A DNA stretch of 46,291 bases from Thermoplasmata archaeon (GTDB lineage: Archaea > Thermoplasmatota > Poseidoniia > Poseidoniales > Thalassarchaeaceae), in NCBI GenBank assembly GCA_002727675.1, contig PBXQ01000077.1:1-46291 (forward strand), given 5' to 3'. The translations under genes and the position numbers were made by a program. Shown here piece by piece: positions 7,864 through 15,057 of this stretch (positions within the stretch are counted from its first letter, which is position 1; each line of letters begins with the position of its first letter). Under the pieces are notes generated by a model. It had not been told where the DNA came from. It saw only the letters and a list, made by a program, of their open reading frames with translations, and did no database searches.

Positions 7864-8194
7864 TGGTCAAAACAACAACGCTCGTCGCATGCCTATGCAG
7901 AACTGTATTGACTACATCATTTCTAGCAAAAATATCAATGCAGAGTTGATTAGACAAGAAGTTTCATTCTTACAAGAAACGCTTGACAACTTGAGAAACC
8001 GCGGTATAATTTCTAATGATTCTTACCTTGACGCAGGGGCCATCGAGGGAGGATTAGGTATGCTTGCCAACCTCATTGAATTAGGAATCCCTATTGAAGA
8101 AGTTCATGAACACCTAAGACAATTACGCGAGAGAGCCAGTAGGATTGATGAGGCTCATCCATCCCTAGGACCAGCAGTGGCAGCCAGCCGCTAG
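7826..8194 (+). CDS. Conserved-looking small helical protein, unknown, overlapping mce
   Basis: The ORF track starts at 7796, but the best ribosome-binding match is AGGAGG at 7815-7820 followed by TTG at 7826. ATG at 7889 or 7895 is an alternative. From 7826 it is 122 aa: a short basic leader (KSRKRIRNGQNNNARR), then a predicted all-helical body ending in PSLGPAVAASR. The reading frame overlaps the end of mce by 38 bases if the TTG is used. It has no membrane segment and no cysteine cluster. I do not recognise the family. Its position between mce and the ABC genes says little about function. Confidence 0.65.
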   Translation: MLNLSKSRKRIRNGQNNNARRMPMQNCIDYIISSKNINAELIRQEVSFLQETLDNLRNRGIISNDSYLDAGAIEGGLGMLANLIELGIPIEEVHEHLRQLRERASRIDEAHPSLGPAVAASR

Positions 8195-8204
8195 TGATTT
8201 TACC

Positions 8205-9041
8205 ATGACTTCAGCTCTACTTTCTATTCGTAATGTGAGCAAGAGTTTCGCAGATGTCGATGCACTGCAATCAGTCACTCTTGATTTAAACAGAGGAGAT
8301 ATCGTTGGATTAGTAGGTGGGAATGGAGCCGGTAAAACTACATTGCTAAGATTACTTTGTGGTTTATATCAACCAACGGATGGGGAAGTTACATATATTG
8401 ATGAAAATCAAGTTGAACACCCCATCCACAAGGTTCGATCTAATCTTGGAGTTGTACCTGAAGCTACTGGACTTTATTCAAGATTAACTGCTTGGGAAAA
8501 TATTCGTTACCACTCTAGATTGAATAATGTACCAGATAAAAAATCTTGGAATAGAGCATTAAGATTGGCTAGGGCGTTGGATATTGAAGATGATCTACAA
8601 CGACCAACTAGAGGTTTTTCAAGAGGGATGAGGCAAAAAACAGCTTTAATCAGAGCACTTGCACACGACCCAGAGATATTACTTCTTGACGAGCCAACGG
8701 GTGGACTCGATGTCACTTCTGCTCGTAGAGTAAGGGACCTCGTTAGAAAATTAGGCGAAGAGGGAAGGACTGTGATATACAGTACTCATCAATTAAATGA
8801 GGCAGAACAAGTTTGTGACCGTATTATTATCATCCACAATGGGACTTTGAGGGCCGATGGTAGCCCCAAAGTATTGATGGAACTAACAAATACCGATAGT
8901 CTTGAAGATGCCTTTGTCAATCTAACTCAAGACGATAGTAGAGAAGTAGATGTGGCTGAACCAGATTCTAAATTACAACGATTTTGGACTAGGATTACTA
9001 CTCGTAATAATCCACCTAAAGGGGGTGGTAATGATTCCTGA
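8205..9041 (+). CDS. ABC transporter ATP-binding protein (NatA/CcmA-like)
   Basis: This is the ATPase of an ABC-2 exporter. The Walker A motif GGNGAGKTT lies at about 38-46, the signature GFSRGMRQ near 138-145, Walker B ILLLDEPTGGLD at 158-169, and the switch His in STHQLNEAEQVCD. The C-terminal tail after about residue 230 is an acidic then basic extension. It overlaps the permease gene by 11 bases, so the pair form one operon. The substrate cannot be told from sequence; Na+ efflux (Nat) and small-molecule export are both seen in the family. Confidence 0.93.
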   Translation: MTSALLSIRNVSKSFADVDALQSVTLDLNRGDIVGLVGGNGAGKTTLLRLLCGLYQPTDGEVTYIDENQVEHPIHKVRSNLGVVPEATGLYSRLTAWENIRYHSRLNNVPDKKSWNRALRLARALDIEDDLQRPTRGFSRGMRQKTALIRALAHDPEILLLDEPTGGLDVTSARRVRDLVRKLGEEGRTVIYSTHQLNEAEQVCDRIIIIHNGTLRADGSPKVLMELTNTDSLEDAFVNLTQDDSREVDVAEPDSKLQRFWTRITTRNNPPKGGGNDS

Positions 9042-10278
9042 TTCATTAAGACGTATTTGGTCAGTAGCAACAAAGGAACTACTTGACTTTGTAAGAGATT
9101 GGAGGACCTTGATTGCGCTAGTTCTTATACCAATCCTAATCTTCCCCTTGTTCTTCATAGCCTTACCTATATTTCTACAAGGTGAAATGGCCGAATTAGA
9201 TCAATATGAATTAAATCTTGAAGTCCAAATTAATGATTCAGAAATACCAATAGAACTTATTGAACCGTTTAATACATCTAAGCTAAATTATACTATCGCA
9301 CCACTTGACTTACAATTAAACAACTTATCATCTGCAAACTCAGATGCCTTGCGTATTAGAGATGGAAATGGACAGCCACATGTTATATTAAGATTGGAAG
9401 AAACTGAATCTAATTCATCTGAATCCTGGAATTATGCAATTCTTTACGATTCTACTTCTGAATTATCAAATGAAGGAAGAAGTCGTGTCATGATAGTAAT
9501 GCAAAATTGGGAATCAGATATAATTAATCATACTTTATCCCAGTATAATCTAACTAGAGATGAAGCCTTAGACCCAATACATTGGGATGGAGATTCAGGT
9601 GAAGCAAATGTTGCCACATCAGCACAATCTGCTGGATTAGCCTTATCTATGTTCATCCCCATGATTGTTGCAATCTGGACCGCTTCTTCAGCCATACAAC
9701 CATCCATTGACTTGACTGCTGGAGAAAGGGAAAGAGGAACAATGGAAGCATTGCTATGCACTCCTGCTAATCGCGTTGAATTGTTATATGGGAAATGGTT
9801 GGCAGTAGGGGTTGTTGCAGCAACTAGTGTTATTTTCCAATTAGTAGGTTTGCTATTTGCTATAATTTTCATTTTACCATCAGACACTCTAGGAATGCCA
9901 AGTCTTTCATCCTGGTCAATCATAAGTTTACTACTTTCTGTGTTATTATTTGCTATATTCGTTGTTGCTATAGAATTGGCCTTAGCAGTACGTGCCCATT
10001 CAGTAAAAGAAGCAGGCACAGTTCTAGGACCTATTGTAATCGCTTTCATCGTACCTGCAATGTTTGCCCAATTTGTGAACCTAGAGGGAATCGAATGGTG
10101 GTGGTTTGTAGCACCTATTTTCAATGTATGTTTGGCAATGAGAGAAGCATTGCTTAACATTAATGATCTCTCACATATTTCACTTTGGCTATTTTCATCC
10201 CTTTTGTATGCATTCTTAGCCGTCACATGGGCCGCCAAACAATTCAAGAGAGAAGATTTAGTTGAAAGCATATCATGA
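9031..10278 (+). CDS. ABC-2 transporter permease (NatB-like)
   Basis: This is the membrane partner of the ATPase upstream. The ORF track begins at 8950, but GGGGGTGG sits directly ahead of ATG at 9031, giving 415 aa. One hydrophobic segment near the N-terminus (LIALVLIPILIFPLFFIALP) is followed by a large extracytoplasmic loop of about 150 residues rich in Asn, Ser and Glu. About five more segments follow. The sequence GERERGTMEALLCTPANR is the typical cytoplasmic coupling stretch of NatB-like permeases. The stop lies within two bases of the palindrome that starts the regulatory region for the preQ0 operon. Confidence 0.9.
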   Translation: MIPDSLRRIWSVATKELLDFVRDWRTLIALVLIPILIFPLFFIALPIFLQGEMAELDQYELNLEVQINDSEIPIELIEPFNTSKLNYTIAPLDLQLNNLSSANSDALRIRDGNGQPHVILRLEETESNSSESWNYAILYDSTSELSNEGRSRVMIVMQNWESDIINHTLSQYNLTRDEALDPIHWDGDSGEANVATSAQSAGLALSMFIPMIVAIWTASSAIQPSIDLTAGERERGTMEALLCTPANRVELLYGKWLAVGVVAATSVIFQLVGLLFAIIFILPSDTLGMPSLSSWSIISLLLSVLLFAIFVVAIELALAVRAHSVKEAGTVLGPIVIAFIVPAMFAQFVNLEGIEWWWFVAPIFNVCLAMREALLNINDLSHISLWLFSSLLYAFLAVTWAAKQFKREDLVESIS

Positions 10279-10312
10279 TATTACTATAGTAATACCCCAG
10301 TAATACTTATTA
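10279..10312 (+). promoter_or_regulatory. Candidate operator/promoter of the preQ0 operon (repeated TATTAC/GTAATA half-sites)
   Basis: TATTACTATAGTAATA at 10279-10294 is a perfect 16-bp palindrome. A further AGTAATA follows at 10299-10305, exactly 11 bases (one helical turn) after the AGTAATA inside the palindrome. TAATA-CT-TATTA at 10301-10312 is another inverted repeat. The stretch around 10305-10312 (ACTTATTA) is centred about 26 bases before the ATG of the RHH gene, the spacing expected of an archaeal TATA box driving a leaderless transcript. Short repeated sites next to a ribbon-helix-helix gene are typical of autoregulation; this link is inference. Confidence 0.6.
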
Positions 10313-10334
10313 GTGAACCTTCATGCCCTAATTT

Positions 10335-10508
10335 ATGCCTAAAATTAGTTTGGACATGCCTAACGAACTACTCGAAGATTTACGATTACATGTTGGAGAT
10401 ACAAAAAAATTCGTTAGTGTAGCGGATGCCATAAGGACAGCTTGCAGGAAAATGCTAGATCAATTGGACGATATTGACAAACGACATGGTAGAATAGGTG
10501 GTGAATAA
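10335..10508 (+). CDS. Ribbon-helix-helix (CopG/NikR-type) DNA-binding protein, 57 aa
   Basis: This gene is below the ORF-track cut-off. The translation starts MPKISLDMPNELLEDLRLHV, continues FVSVADAIRTACRKMLDQLD and ends in IDKRHGRIGGE. A basic/hydrophobic beta-strand (KISLDMP), helix A (ELLEDLRLHV), a turn with FVSVADAIR and helix B (RTACRKMLDQL) are the ribbon-helix-helix layout. It has only the DNA-binding domain, with no ligand-binding ACT domain as in full NikR. There is no Shine-Dalgarno before the ATG, so the mRNA is probably leaderless. The stop nearly touches the folE start, placing it first in the preQ0 operon and making it a candidate local repressor. Confidence 0.85.
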   Translation: MPKISLDMPNELLEDLRLHVGDTKKFVSVADAIRTACRKMLDQLDDIDKRHGRIGGE

Positions 10509-10509
10509 T

Positions 10510-11088
10510 TTGATTACTAGAAAGGAAGCAGAAGATGCAATTGAGACCATAATTCGCTATATTGAAAATAATAATGGCGAACTAAGAGAGGGTGTCATGA
10601 AATCACCTTGTAGGGTTATTGATTCATATGATGAGATTTTTTCAGGATATTCAGAAGACCCAAATGAGGTATTAGATGCCACATTCAATGCAGAGGGTTA
10701 TGACGGAATTGTACTTCTTCGTGACATTGAATTTACTTCTACTTGTGAGCATCATTTACTACCATTCAGTGGCAGAGGTCATGTTGCATATATTCCGACC
10801 GATCGTATCGTTGGGATTAGTAAGTTAGCACGTATTCTTGAAATGCATGCTAGAAGATTACAAAATCAAGAACGAATTACTAAATCAGTTGCTGATGATT
10901 TGGAGAATAATTTATCGCCATTGGGTTGTGCAGTAATTCTTGAAGCAAGCCATGGTTGTATGCAATGCAGAGGGGTAAAAAAACAAAATTCAATTATGAC
11001 AACTAGTGCCATGAGGGGTGTGTTTTTTGATAAATCTGAAGCTCGTAGTGAACTAATGCAACTTATTCGTAGTAATCCTCTATCATAA
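10510..11088 (+). CDS. folE: GTP cyclohydrolase I (FolE type)
   Basis: It opens and rearranges GTP to 7,8-dihydroneopterin triphosphate, the first step toward preQ0 and also folate-type pterins. The family motifs are complete: TCEHHLLPFSGRGHVAYIP with zinc Cys and His, GISKLARILEMHARRLQNQERIT, and HGCMQCRGVKK with the second zinc Cys. From TTG at 10510 it is 192 aa. AGGTGG at 10496-10501 sits about 8 nt upstream, favouring TTG over the GTG at 10498 given by the track. This is the bacterial/eukaryotic type I enzyme, whereas many archaea use the unrelated-sequence type IB (MptA/FolE2). Confidence 0.95.
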   Translation: MITRKEAEDAIETIIRYIENNNGELREGVMKSPCRVIDSYDEIFSGYSEDPNEVLDATFNAEGYDGIVLLRDIEFTSTCEHHLLPFSGRGHVAYIPTDRIVGISKLARILEMHARRLQNQERITKSVADDLENNLSPLGCAVILEASHGCMQCRGVKKQNSIMTTSAMRGVFFDKSEARSELMQLIRSNPLS

Positions 11089-11102
11089 TTAAGGTGATTT
11101 TC

Positions 11103-11804
11103 ATGGACACTGAAACTCCTGAACTTGTAGCTTTACCATTAGTCCCTATTATTGATGAATCTATTATACCCGATAAATACCCCAATGATGATGATGACCC
11201 TCTAAATAATAAATTTCCAGTAGTTGAAATCTTTCATTCCGTTCAAGGAGAGGGGTACCATGTAGGAACCCCATCAATTTTCATCAGATTCGGAGGATGT
11301 AATCTAGCATGTGAATGGTGTGATACAGAATTCGATAAGTGGGAAAATCTAAAACTTAGACAAATTATTGATGTGTTACAACAATGGAATTGTAATCGTA
11401 TTGTTCTTACTGGCGGAGAACCTGCTCTTCAGGATTTGGCAACTATTTACAATATTTTACATCCAATGGGTTACAACATAGCCATCGAAACAAATGGTAC
11501 AATTGAAATCCCCGAAGGTGTTGTTGATTGGATATGTGTTTCACCTAAAAATCAGATATACCCTACAGTTAAAATCAGACAAAAATCCGGTGATGAATTA
11601 AAAGTTGTATATTGTGGACAGGACCTAGGTATGTATGATGAACTAAAAAGTGGTTTTGACCATCACTTCCTACAACCATGTTACATTGAAAACGAAACAG
11701 TCGAGGTAAACGGCTCCAACTTCAAGGCAGTCGAGAGTGTGGTAAAGGCAAACCCTGGTTGGAGGCTCAGTCTACAGACTCATAAATGGATGGGGGTGCT
11801 ATAA
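11103..11804 (+). CDS. queE: 7-carboxy-7-deazaguanine synthase (radical SAM)
   Basis: It converts 6-carboxytetrahydropterin to 7-carboxy-7-deazaguanine with S-adenosylmethionine and a 4Fe-4S cluster. The cluster motif is GGCNLACEWCDTEF with Cys near 66, 70 and 73 (CX3CX2C). It is preceded by EIFHSVQGEGYHVGTPSIF, and TGGEPALQD lies on the SAM-binding side. From ATG at 11103 it is 233 aa. AAGGTGA at 11091-11097 is the ribosome site, so the GTG at 11094 in the track is probably not used. The first 38 residues before FPVVEIF are an unusual acidic, Pro-rich extension. It overlaps the queC start by 19 bases. The last stretch of the gene is clearly richer in GC than its first half. Confidence 0.95.
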   Translation: MDTETPELVALPLVPIIDESIIPDKYPNDDDDPLNNKFPVVEIFHSVQGEGYHVGTPSIFIRFGGCNLACEWCDTEFDKWENLKLRQIIDVLQQWNCNRIVLTGGEPALQDLATIYNILHPMGYNIAIETNGTIEIPEGVVDWICVSPKNQIYPTVKIRQKSGDELKVVYCGQDLGMYDELKSGFDHHFLQPCYIENETVEVNGSNFKAVESVVKANPGWRLSLQTHKWMGVL

Positions 11805-12892
11805 TCCGTTCTGTAATGGCGTTCTCAGGTGGAATGGATAGCACCGGACTACTGTTGCGTCTACTGTCAGATGGACACACTGTTAGTTGTATATCCTACG
11901 ACTATGGACAGAAGCATAGAATAGAGATTGAAAGGGCAGAAAAAAACATCGCTTATCTTTCATCACATGGGATATCAGTTGAGCACAGAGTCGTTAATCT
12001 AAGTTCAGCTGTTGGACTATTACATTCTGCACTAACCACTGAAGATTATCAAGTACCTCAAGGACACTACGAAGAGGAACAGATGAAGGCCACAGTTGTA
12101 CCTAACAGAAACGCAATATTCACATCAATACTGTATGGATACGCACTTAGTATTTCAATTAGGGAGGATACTGACGTAGAGATCGCACTGGGAGTCCATT
12201 CAGGAGACCACACTATTTATCCGGATTGCAGACCAGAATTCTATGATTCAATAACAGAATCATTCGCATTGGGCAACTGGGGCTCAGAAAGAATTTCCAT
12301 GAATCTCCCATATATTGACCTCGATAAGGAGGCTATTCTAAGAGACTCACTTAAGTCATGCGAAAGTTTAGGATTAGACTTCGACACCGTATTCACAAAC
12401 ACTAACACTTCATACAACCCTGATTCAGAAGGCAGATCATCAGGTAATAGCGGTGCTGACGTCGAAAGGATACTAGCATTCCATGCAATTGGACGCAAAG
12501 ACCCTGTTCAATATGTTGATTCATGGAGTGAGGTTCTAAGAGGTGCATTAAAATCACAATTAAGGTTTCATGTTATGAAGGAAAACGGGACAGAGAGACC
12601 ATTCACAGGAGAATATGACAGCCACTATGAAGATGGTAAATATTACTGCGCTGGATGCGGTAGGAAACTATTCGTGTCTGATGACAAATTCGACTCTGGT
12701 TGTGGCTGGCCTGCATTTTCTCGAGAAGCAGATGAGGCACAGATTATCCAAATTAAGGACACATCCCATGGAATGAATAGAATAGAGGTACGATGTAGTG
12801 GGTGCGACTCACACTTAGGCCACCTTTTCCACGAGAGCAGAGGTCCTAGATACTGTATCAACTCAATTTGCTTGAATTTTGAGAGGGATTAA
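11786..12892 (+). CDS. queC: QueC-MsrB fusion: 7-cyano-7-deazaguanine synthase domain plus methionine-R-sulfoxide reductase domain
   Basis: Residues 1-255 are QueC, which makes preQ0 from 7-carboxy-7-deazaguanine, ammonia and ATP. The PP-loop FSGGMDST (13-20), YDYGQKHRIEIERA, TVVPNRNAIF and HSGDHTIYPDCRPEF are all present. The usual C-terminal zinc site TCY...GCGxCxxC is replaced by TSY and SSGNSGAD, so the four Cys positions become S209, S219, S222 and D225. Residues ~268-368 are a complete MsrB: CAGC and CSGC zinc pairs (288/291, 337/340), FDSGCGWPAF, GHLFHE, and catalytic C357 in RYCINS. MsrB reduces methionine-R-sulfoxide. The start is ATG 11786, overlapping queE, or ATG 11816. No frameshift is needed for the fusion. 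Whether the QueC half is still active is open. Confidence 0.92.
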   Translation: MDGGAIIRSVMAFSGGMDSTGLLLRLLSDGHTVSCISYDYGQKHRIEIERAEKNIAYLSSHGISVEHRVVNLSSAVGLLHSALTTEDYQVPQGHYEEEQMKATVVPNRNAIFTSILYGYALSISIREDTDVEIALGVHSGDHTIYPDCRPEFYDSITESFALGNWGSERISMNLPYIDLDKEAILRDSLKSCESLGLDFDTVFTNTNTSYNPDSEGRSSGNSGADVERILAFHAIGRKDPVQYVDSWSEVLRGALKSQLRFHVMKENGTERPFTGEYDSHYEDGKYYCAGCGRKLFVSDDKFDSGCGWPAFSREADEAQIIQIKDTSHGMNRIEVRCSGCDSHLGHLFHESRGPRYCINSICLNFERD

Positions 12893-12893
12893 T

Positions 12894-13343
12894 ATGACTA
12901 CTAGAATTAGAAGATGGGTAGAAACCGATACCGGACACAGAGTCCCTAATCACAAGAGTAAGTGTAGGCACATACATGGCCACAGATACCGTTGGGAAGC
13001 AGAAATAGAGGGCGAGGTAGTTACTGAAAGAGGAGTGTCAGAAGAAGGAATGTTAATCGATTTTTCAGATATTTCAAGAATCCTAAAAGAATATATCCAC
13101 GATATTGTAGACCATTCATTCCTTGTTTATGAGGGTGATTTAGAAGCCATCGCTGCATTGGATGCAATGGGACCTGAACACAGAACAGTTGTACTGCCAT
13201 TTATCCCCACTGCTGAAAACCTTGCCAAGTGGGCATTTGAAAAAGTAGAACCTCACATTTCAACCTCATATGGTAACACTCTAAGATTAACTGCAATGCA
13301 TGTGCGTGAAACCCCAAAATCATGGGCCACTTGGAAAATATAA
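12894..13343 (+). CDS. queD: 6-carboxy-5,6,7,8-tetrahydropterin synthase
   Basis: It converts dihydroneopterin triphosphate to 6-carboxytetrahydropterin, the step between FolE and QueE. From ATG at 12894 (GAGAGGG upstream) it is 149 aa. The sequence DTGHRVPNHKSKCRHIHGHRYRW holds the zinc His residues (15, 28, 30) and the catalytic Cys (24). FIPTAENLAKWAFEKV and MHVRETPKSWATW complete the fold. It lies one base after the queC-msrB stop and closes the operon. Its stop abuts the trmJ stop from the other strand. The GHRVPNHKSKC form of the motif resembles bacterial and phage QueD more than I would expect for a typical archaeal one; this is recollection, not a search. Confidence 0.94.
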   Translation: MTTRIRRWVETDTGHRVPNHKSKCRHIHGHRYRWEAEIEGEVVTERGVSEEGMLIDFSDISRILKEYIHDIVDHSFLVYEGDLEAIAALDAMGPEHRTVVLPFIPTAENLAKWAFEKVEPHISTSYGNTLRLTAMHVRETPKSWATWKI

Positions 13344-14138
13344 TCACTCTTCTTCATTGTAAGTTTGCCTTAATGAATCTCTAGATTGCTTCATCACTCC
13401 AAGTATTCTATGAGCTTCATCGTTTAGTGGCATACCCCTCATTATGACTCTTTTTAACGTCTCAGATATACCCTTTCTTTTGTGCTCCTGAACATTTACT
13501 ACTTCAGAAATGTCATCACTAAATGCATGTATCATCCTCCTTAGTTCAGGATCTAATAATCTATTAGCATGGGTTGTTTTAGGCAAACCAGATTGTTTTC
13601 CTAACTCACTTACACATAATGCCTTATGCAATTCATAAAGTATCAATGAAACTGCATGGCTTAAGTTTAGAATCGGATATCCCTCCCAAGTTGGTATAGT
13701 CACTAGTATATCGCACAATTGTAATTCCTCTGTGAGAATACCAACCCCTTCCCTACCAAAAATCAATGCAACTTTTCCTGAAACATCAAGTAGGCGGATC
13801 CCTAATTCCTCTGGCATCACAAAATGACGGAATGAGACCTTCTCACCATATTCCCTTTTTCCAGAGGTCCCAATTACTAATGATATATCATGCATACATG
13901 AATCCCAATTAGTATAAATTTCTGAATTTAATAGTACATTTTTTGCATGCTTAGAACGTGCCAGTGCATCATCTTCAAATTCATAACCATTAGGAGCAAT
14001 GATTCTTAATTTATCAAATCCAAAGTTAAGCATGGCTCTCGCAACAGCCCCAACATTGCCCTGGATTTCAGGTTCTATTAATACAATAATGACCTCACAA
14101 TCACGCTCAGGTAACGGAATTGGGAGGTTTTTACCCAT
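13344..14138 (-). CDS. trmJ: tRNA 2'-O-methyltransferase, TrmJ-like (SPOUT superfamily)
   Basis: TrmJ methylates the ribose of residue 32 of tRNA. The SpoU-type motifs are in place: VLIEPEIQGNVGAVARAM (motif 1), VALIFGREGVGILTEEL (motif 2) and PILNLSHAVSLILYEL (motif 3). Together these form the knotted SAM site. The ~100-residue C-terminal helical extension is the TrmJ dimerisation region. At 264 aa the length is normal. It is the last gene of the minus-strand ribosomal operon. The ATG lies 2 bases after the stop of a small ORF whose final codons (GAGGAATAA) supply its ribosome site. Confidence 0.93.
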   Translation of the reverse strand: MGKNLPIPLPERDCEVIIVLIEPEIQGNVGAVARAMLNFGFDKLRIIAPNGYEFEDDALARSKHAKNVLLNSEIYTNWDSCMHDISLVIGTSGKREYGEKVSFRHFVMPEELGIRLLDVSGKVALIFGREGVGILTEELQLCDILVTIPTWEGYPILNLSHAVSLILYELHKALCVSELGKQSGLPKTTHANRLLDPELRRMIHAFSDDISEVVNVQEHKRKGISETLKRVIMRGMPLNDEAHRILGVMKQSRDSLRQTYNEEE

Positions 14139-14140
14139 TC

Positions 14141-14383
14141 TTATTCCTCATTAATAGGAGACCAACTTTCTAACATCTGCTTATCCACTTGCTGATAAAT
14201 GAATAAAATCCATCCACCTTGTATACGATCAGGCATTGGGATACTTCTCTTAGGAAAACCATTTACACCTAACCAAATGAAAAATTCACCAATTACTTCT
14301 TGATCAGGGTGTCGCACAAAAGGTGGTTCATGATCCCATACGAACTCTAAAGAATGCCCAGACAGGCTCCCACGTCCTAATCT
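14141..14383 (-). CDS. Small ORF between rps17e and trmJ, no canonical start, unknown
   Basis: An open frame of about 80 codons ends 2 bases before trmJ. Readable segments include [40 protein letters not shown] and [19 protein letters not shown]. The composition (Trp, Phe, Pro, Gly) looks like a folded protein and not a shadow frame, and the spacing to trmJ fits translational coupling. The frame opens inside the last codons of rps17e, but no ATG, GTG or TTG occurs in its first 22 codons. The first canonical start is GTG at 14317 (58 aa), which would cut into the plausible coding part. CTG at 14365, just after GGGAG, is an alternative. The function is not recognised. Confidence 0.5.
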   Translation of the reverse strand, partial: RLGRGSLSGHSLEFVWDHEPPFVRHPDQEVIGEFFIWLGVNGFPKRSIPMPDRIQGGWILFIYQQVDKQMLESWSPINEE

Positions 14384-14589
14384 TCACGACGTTGCTTGTA
14401 ACGAGTAATGTAACCAGCTATCCAATTACGCATTCTCTTGTTTACTAACTTACCATCTTCTCCAACTAAATCAGTATACTCTTCTACTAACTTCTTATTG
14501 GTATCAAAATCATCGGTAAATTTATCAGGATATTCTTTGCATAGTGCAATCGCTCTTATTTTTATAAAAGATGGTCTAATATTACCCAT
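14377..14589 (-). CDS. rps17e: Small ribosomal subunit protein eS17 (S17e)
   Basis: This is a structural protein of the archaeal/eukaryotic 30S/40S subunit with no bacterial counterpart. The 70 aa begin [20 protein letters not shown]. They also contain [20 protein letters not shown] and end with the conserved [16 protein letters not shown], close to the usual RNRIAGYITR. Length is as expected for archaea. It follows rpl31e by 8 bases in the operon. Confidence 0.95.
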   Translation of the reverse strand: MGNIRPSFIKIRAIALCKEYPDKFTDDFDTNKKLVEEYTDLVGEDGKLVNKRMRNWIAGYITRYKQRRED

Positions 14590-14597
14590 AAAATCCC

Positions 14598-14888
14598 TCA
14601 GTATTTTGCCTCATCTAATTGAACTTCAATTCTGTCATCACCATCTTCGCGGTTAACTATGATATGAATTCTGCGAGGTGGCTTTTGTATCCCCCTTGCC
14701 CAAATAACCTCATTAACATCTTGGTCAATCCATATATTCTCCTCATCTTGGACTTTCATATGACGTGTTACGAACTTTTTTACTACTTCTACGGCCCTCT
14801 TTGCTCTTTTAGTACGCTGGCAAGCCCATGCAGCGCGTAATGGGACTGTATAGTGACGTGTACCATAGAATAATTTTGAATCTGCCAT
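14598..14888 (-). CDS. rpl31e: Large ribosomal subunit protein eL31 (L31e)
   Basis: This archaeal/eukaryotic 50S/60S protein lies beside the exit tunnel. The 96 aa contain YTVPLRAAW, then [20 protein letters not shown], then [20 protein letters not shown], the family core sequence, and end in an acidic strand. It lies 4 bases after the rpl39e stop, the common archaeal order L39e-L31e. Archaeal eIF6, which often follows in this cluster, is absent and rps17e takes its place. Confidence 0.96.
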   Translation of the reverse strand: MADSKLFYGTRHYTVPLRAAWACQRTKRAKRAVEVVKKFVTRHMKVQDEENIWIDQDVNEVIWARGIQKPPRRIHIIVNREDGDDRIEVQLDEAKY

Positions 14889-14892
14889 AAAA

Positions 14893-15048
14893 TCACCTCT
14901 GCAACTTGCTCCTACGCCAATGATGACGGCGCGGGTGGCTAGTCATGTTCCTACCAGTCTTTTGCATAACCCAAACTGGTACCCTTCTATTGGTCTTAGT
15001 AACCTTATTCAATCGCTTCTTCTTTGGTGCTGGTTTATTTCGTGCCAT
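14893..15048 (-). CDS. rpl39e: Large ribosomal subunit protein eL39 (L39e), 51 aa
   Basis: This gene is too short for the ORF track. The translation starts [20 protein letters not shown] and continues [20 protein letters not shown], ending in [11 protein letters not shown]. This is the very basic L39e: a K-rich start, the VPVWVMxKT core, then an R/H-rich end with the near-invariant HWRRSKL. The protein lines the exit tunnel as an extended peptide. GAGGTG lies just ahead of the ATG on the minus strand. Confidence 0.96.
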   Translation of the reverse strand: MARNKPAPKKKRLNKVTKTNRRVPVWVMQKTGRNMTSHPRRHHWRRSKLQR

Positions 15049-15057
15049 TTATTCACC

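Noticed and set aside
9528-10271. 247-aa antisense ORF opposite the ABC permease
   Set aside because: It runs fully antisense to a well-supported membrane protein gene and has no motif of its own.
10510-13343. DNA-modification (dpd/phage-type) defence cassette
   Set aside because: Only preQ0 synthesis genes are present; no DpdA, transglycosylase, helicase or nuclease lies within the window, so tRNA modification is the simpler reading.
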